A stretch of DNA of 64,000 nucleotides from Trema orientale (taxonomy: Eukaryota; Streptophyta; Magnoliopsida; Rosales; Cannabaceae): positions 221,921 through 285,920 of the forward strand of contig JXTC01000076.1 of the NCBI GenBank assembly GCA_002914845.1, written 5' to 3'. The notes beneath the pieces were generated by a model that was given only the letters and a program-made list of their open reading frames with translations, made no database searches and was not told the DNA's origin. Positions 61,701 through 64,000 of the stretch are shown one piece after another. Position numbers and translations under genes: made by a program. The number at the start of each line of letters is the position of its first letter. The stretch's first letter is position 1.

Positions 61701-62216
61701 AGCTAGTATGTATATATATAATATTGTTATAATACTAAGTTAATTCATGCATACATGGAAGTTTGATGACCGAAGAAGCACAAACAATGCCGGGAAAAAG
61801 GGAGAGAATTGGGATAGAGAGAACCTGCTACATTGCTGACAAAACCGCTGCCGAAGGCCAGCAACGACAACCGCAGATGCCTTGGAATGAAACTCGCACA
61901 CCTTATGACGGCGATGATACCGTTTTGCATCAGTTAGATCAGCTCCACACCTCTCTGCTTGACAACTTGGTGGCGAAACCGCACCTCCGCCGCCACCACT
62001 ACCGCTTCCAGACCCCCTCGACCTCCCTGGAGGTGCCACTACTGCTTTCTTATTCCTCCTCTCCTTATCGACTGAGCTCGAATCCCCGCCACCGCCACCT
62101 TCTTCTTCGTCAGTGTCAATGTTATTGTCCATAACCAGCTGATCCTGATCACCAATATTGCCCTTTTCTTTCCAAGATTGCCTGAGTTGATCATAGTTCA
62201 TCTTATTGGCCTCCAT
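58751..62216 (-). CDS. SBP-box transcription factor, small SPL3/4/5-like
   Basis: Two minus-strand exons, 61825-62216 and 58751-58964, join in frame across a 2860-base GT-AG intron to give 201 residues. The N-terminus is acidic and then Gly/Ser-rich. The SBP domain runs from about Cys85 to residue 159. Zinc site one is Cys85, Cys90, Cys107 and His110; site two is Cys126, Cys129, His133 and Cys145. The bipartite nuclear signal [17 protein letters not shown] is at 142-158. The intron falls in the CSR|F codon, the conserved SBP intron place. Such proteins bind GTAC cores and promote phase change and flowering (FUL, SOC1, LFY in Arabidopsis). At 201 residues it is longer than AtSPL3 (131) but has the same plan: one SBP domain near the C-terminus and a miR156 site in the 3'UTR. 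A frame open past the first donor gives a false longer exon. Confidence 0.93.
59147..59700 (+). mobile_element. LTR-like sequence in the SPL intron (tentative)
   Basis: A start TGTTGGTAGGCATTC at about 59149, a promoter-like ctataaataggggtgggct at 59353 and a leader-like stretch after it resemble an LTR in plus orientation. A 62-bp tandem duplication (aggcattctaattcagaggg at 59156, aggcattccaattcagaggg at 59218) lies near its start. No partner LTR, primer site or target duplication was found. Confidence 0.3.
59701..61824. other. remaining part of the SPL intron
   Basis: Mixed AT-rich sequence. No coding frame, RNA or bounded repeat was recognised. The splice donor of exon 1 is at 61823-61824. 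Confidence 0.45.
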
Positions 62217-64000
62217 TGAAAAGGATCAGGGGAAGACAGAAGTGAGAAGGAGAGAGCTAGCTAGGCTTTAGTACTAGTACTGAAGTAGAATATTGGTGGA
62301 GCTTGAAGACTAGCTGGCTACTTACTATATATGACGGACAAATTATAGTAGAGAAAGGGTGGAAAAAGTTGCGGAGCAGGACCACAGAAAAAAAGCTCCA
62401 TTTTGAGTGTTTGAATGCCTCCGTTGTGGGGTAGTGGAATAAATAGTAAATGATGATGCAAAAGTTTAAAACTTTCTTAGAGACTTTTCACCATGGGCCA
62501 ATTTTGTTTTACTGTCACACATGCATTATATGTGGTCACCTTATTCTCATACAAATAATGATACATAATAGGAGAACGTAAAATGCATTCTAGTTTGATC
62601 GTTACTTTTACGTGTAGATTTCACTACTATTTGTTATATTTTTAAAATATAAAACTAGATAATGGAATCCACAAATTAAATAGTAAAATTGCGAAAGTGT
62701 GAAATAAAATGCAAAAGAGAGCATTTAGCATTTTTTTTTTCATTATATAGTTTGATGTAAGGAACTTGTATGAAAATATATAGAATACTTATTGTCACAA
62801 TCAAACTGTATATTTCTTGAAATTCCACGATATACTTGTACGAATATTGTTGGATTTATAGCATTTAGCTAAAATTTTAGTAATTCAAGCATGGATGCCA
62901 ATTAAATAATAATCAATCACTTTCGTTAATTCAACAGAATAATGAGATAACTGGAGAACAGCAAGAATAAACATGTTAATAGCAATTAAGATGGGAGTTG
63001 CATATTTATACGTTAGAGCAAAAACCGGAAACTAGATGCACTTGCAGGTACTAGTAGTACATGACTTTTCGTATATATGTGCTGTCAATCATGTTGTTCA
63101 GCATTTGATCGACCTTTTGTACTAAGTAGATCAAATAAACAACGTGATATTGTTTGTATTGGGACCTGAATTTGTAGTACGAGGGAATTCAATGTTCACC
63201 ATGGAAGATAGAAAATGTTTGCAATTAATAATTTTCCCATATTAAAACAATTTGATTAGGATATGATGAGGCAAATTTGATTCGACTACTCATCCATTCT
63301 CATATATATATATATATATACACATATAGATATATGTATATTTACATATTCTCCAGTTTATTAATTTCTGGAATTCATTTAATTTCAAAAGCAAAATTAA
63401 TAAGAAAAATGTATAAGGAAGTACCCACATTAGCAAATCTATCAAGCTATATATACGCTAACTCGATGGAAGGGATCAACTAATTGCAGCACTAAGAATT
63501 AGGGAGGATAAAAATTAAGTCTACAGCGCAAAGTCCACAATTTGGAGGAATATAAATTTATAGGAGCTTCTAATTAAGCAGTATCAATTATGAATCTTAG
63601 TATTTCTCGGGTATTACACACGATATATGTTGGACAATTTTAGCTATTGCAAGTAATAATATATCTAGATAATAAAATTATAACAATAACATGTTATAAC
63701 ATATGATGTATTAAACTATTTAACTACACCTTGGATAGTAACAATTATCATAAAAAATCAAATTATATAAATCACAATTAATAAACTATAATAATAATTA
63801 TGATTATAAAGACCAAAATAACAAAGGAGTTTAAGGAAATCAAACCGAGTCTTGTGTTTCACACAATTTCCTTAAAACAGTTATGCCTCCTCACCGGGGT
63901 GCTTTGAGGAATGTCAGCAGCGTCTGTTTCCCAGGATAAAATGGTTCACGAATAGCAACGTCGCACCAACTTGCTACTCACAACGAACTGAGCAATGCCC
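62217..64000. other. SPL upstream region to window end
   Basis: The minus-strand leader and promoter lie at about 62217-62500, with a purine-rich plus strand (gaagacagaagtgagaagg) just before the ATG and a TATATAG-like word near 62325. 62500-63830 is AT-rich, with an AT microsatellite at 63301-63320. 63840-64000 is clearly more GC-rich (cctcctcaccggggtgcttt and following) and resembles coding or transposon sequence that continues past the edge; I could not identify it. Confidence 0.45.

Noticed and set aside
61763..62134. A 123-codon plus-strand gene
   Set aside because: It is the antisense shadow of SPL exon 1 and has no family similarity.
1..64000. CRISPR arrays, operons, ribosome binding sites and rRNA genes
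   Set aside because: The window is plant nuclear DNA with spliced genes. No spaced direct-repeat array or rRNA sequence was seen.

Overview
This window is nuclear DNA of a flowering plant, most likely a dicot. The genes have short exons and GT-AG introns, the spacers are AT-rich, and the transposons are typical of plants (copia LTR element, hAT, Tourist and Mutator-like MITEs, tRNA-derived SINE, LINE remnant). The plastid-type initiation factor IF-1 (infA) lies here as a nuclear gene with a transit-peptide-like leader. That fits a lineage such as the rosids, where the plastid copy is commonly lost. A rosid, perhaps Rosales, is an inference only. An N gap (50291-50735) marks this as a draft assembly.

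Layout, left to right. 1-2854: 3' part of a DUF616 glycosyltransferase-like gene (MUCI70/TOD1 type). 6383-6817: small four-helix membrane protein. 8618-9300: TTA/TAA-type MITE with duplications at both ends. 12026-12268: copper chaperone COX17, probably with a long 5'UTR intron. 14272-15700 (minus): type 3 metallothionein with three exons. 16942-30900: gene-poor block with a Tourist-like MITE, a decayed hAT transposon, a long LTR with a tRNA-Met-type primer site, a GC-rich island in AT-rich DNA, and a Mutator-like MITE with a perfect 9-bp target duplication. 31341-36577: ubiquitin-conjugating E2 of the UBC25/26 (PFU) type, seven exons. 37576-38514: SINE and foldback element. 38919-49895: broken DUF2921 gene whose last codons are cut off by an 8-kb copia element on the minus strand, which itself holds a nested solo LTR. 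50736-51228: nuclear infA, its 5' end lost in the gap. 53381-54420: LINE remnant. 54922-58162: clade F type PP2C. 58751-62216 (minus): small SBP-box (SPL) gene with a 2.86-kb intron and a miR156 site in its 3'UTR.

The genes are unrelated housekeeping and regulatory genes, as expected in a plant chromosome arm. COX17 and the metallothionein, both cysteine-rich copper binders, are tail-to-tail neighbours, but nothing in the sequence shows shared control. The observations most worth following are: (1) a 96-bp tandem duplication in the SPL 3'UTR that copied the miR156 site, one copy near-perfect and one decayed; (2) the DUF2921 / copia / solo-LTR nest, whose target duplications let the order of events be read; (3) four degenerate PxG-type repeats, two of the spacings being 73 and 74 residues, in the N-terminal tail of the E2; (4) an unusual number of short, locally divergent tandem duplications across the window. 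I found no wholly new enzymatic system.
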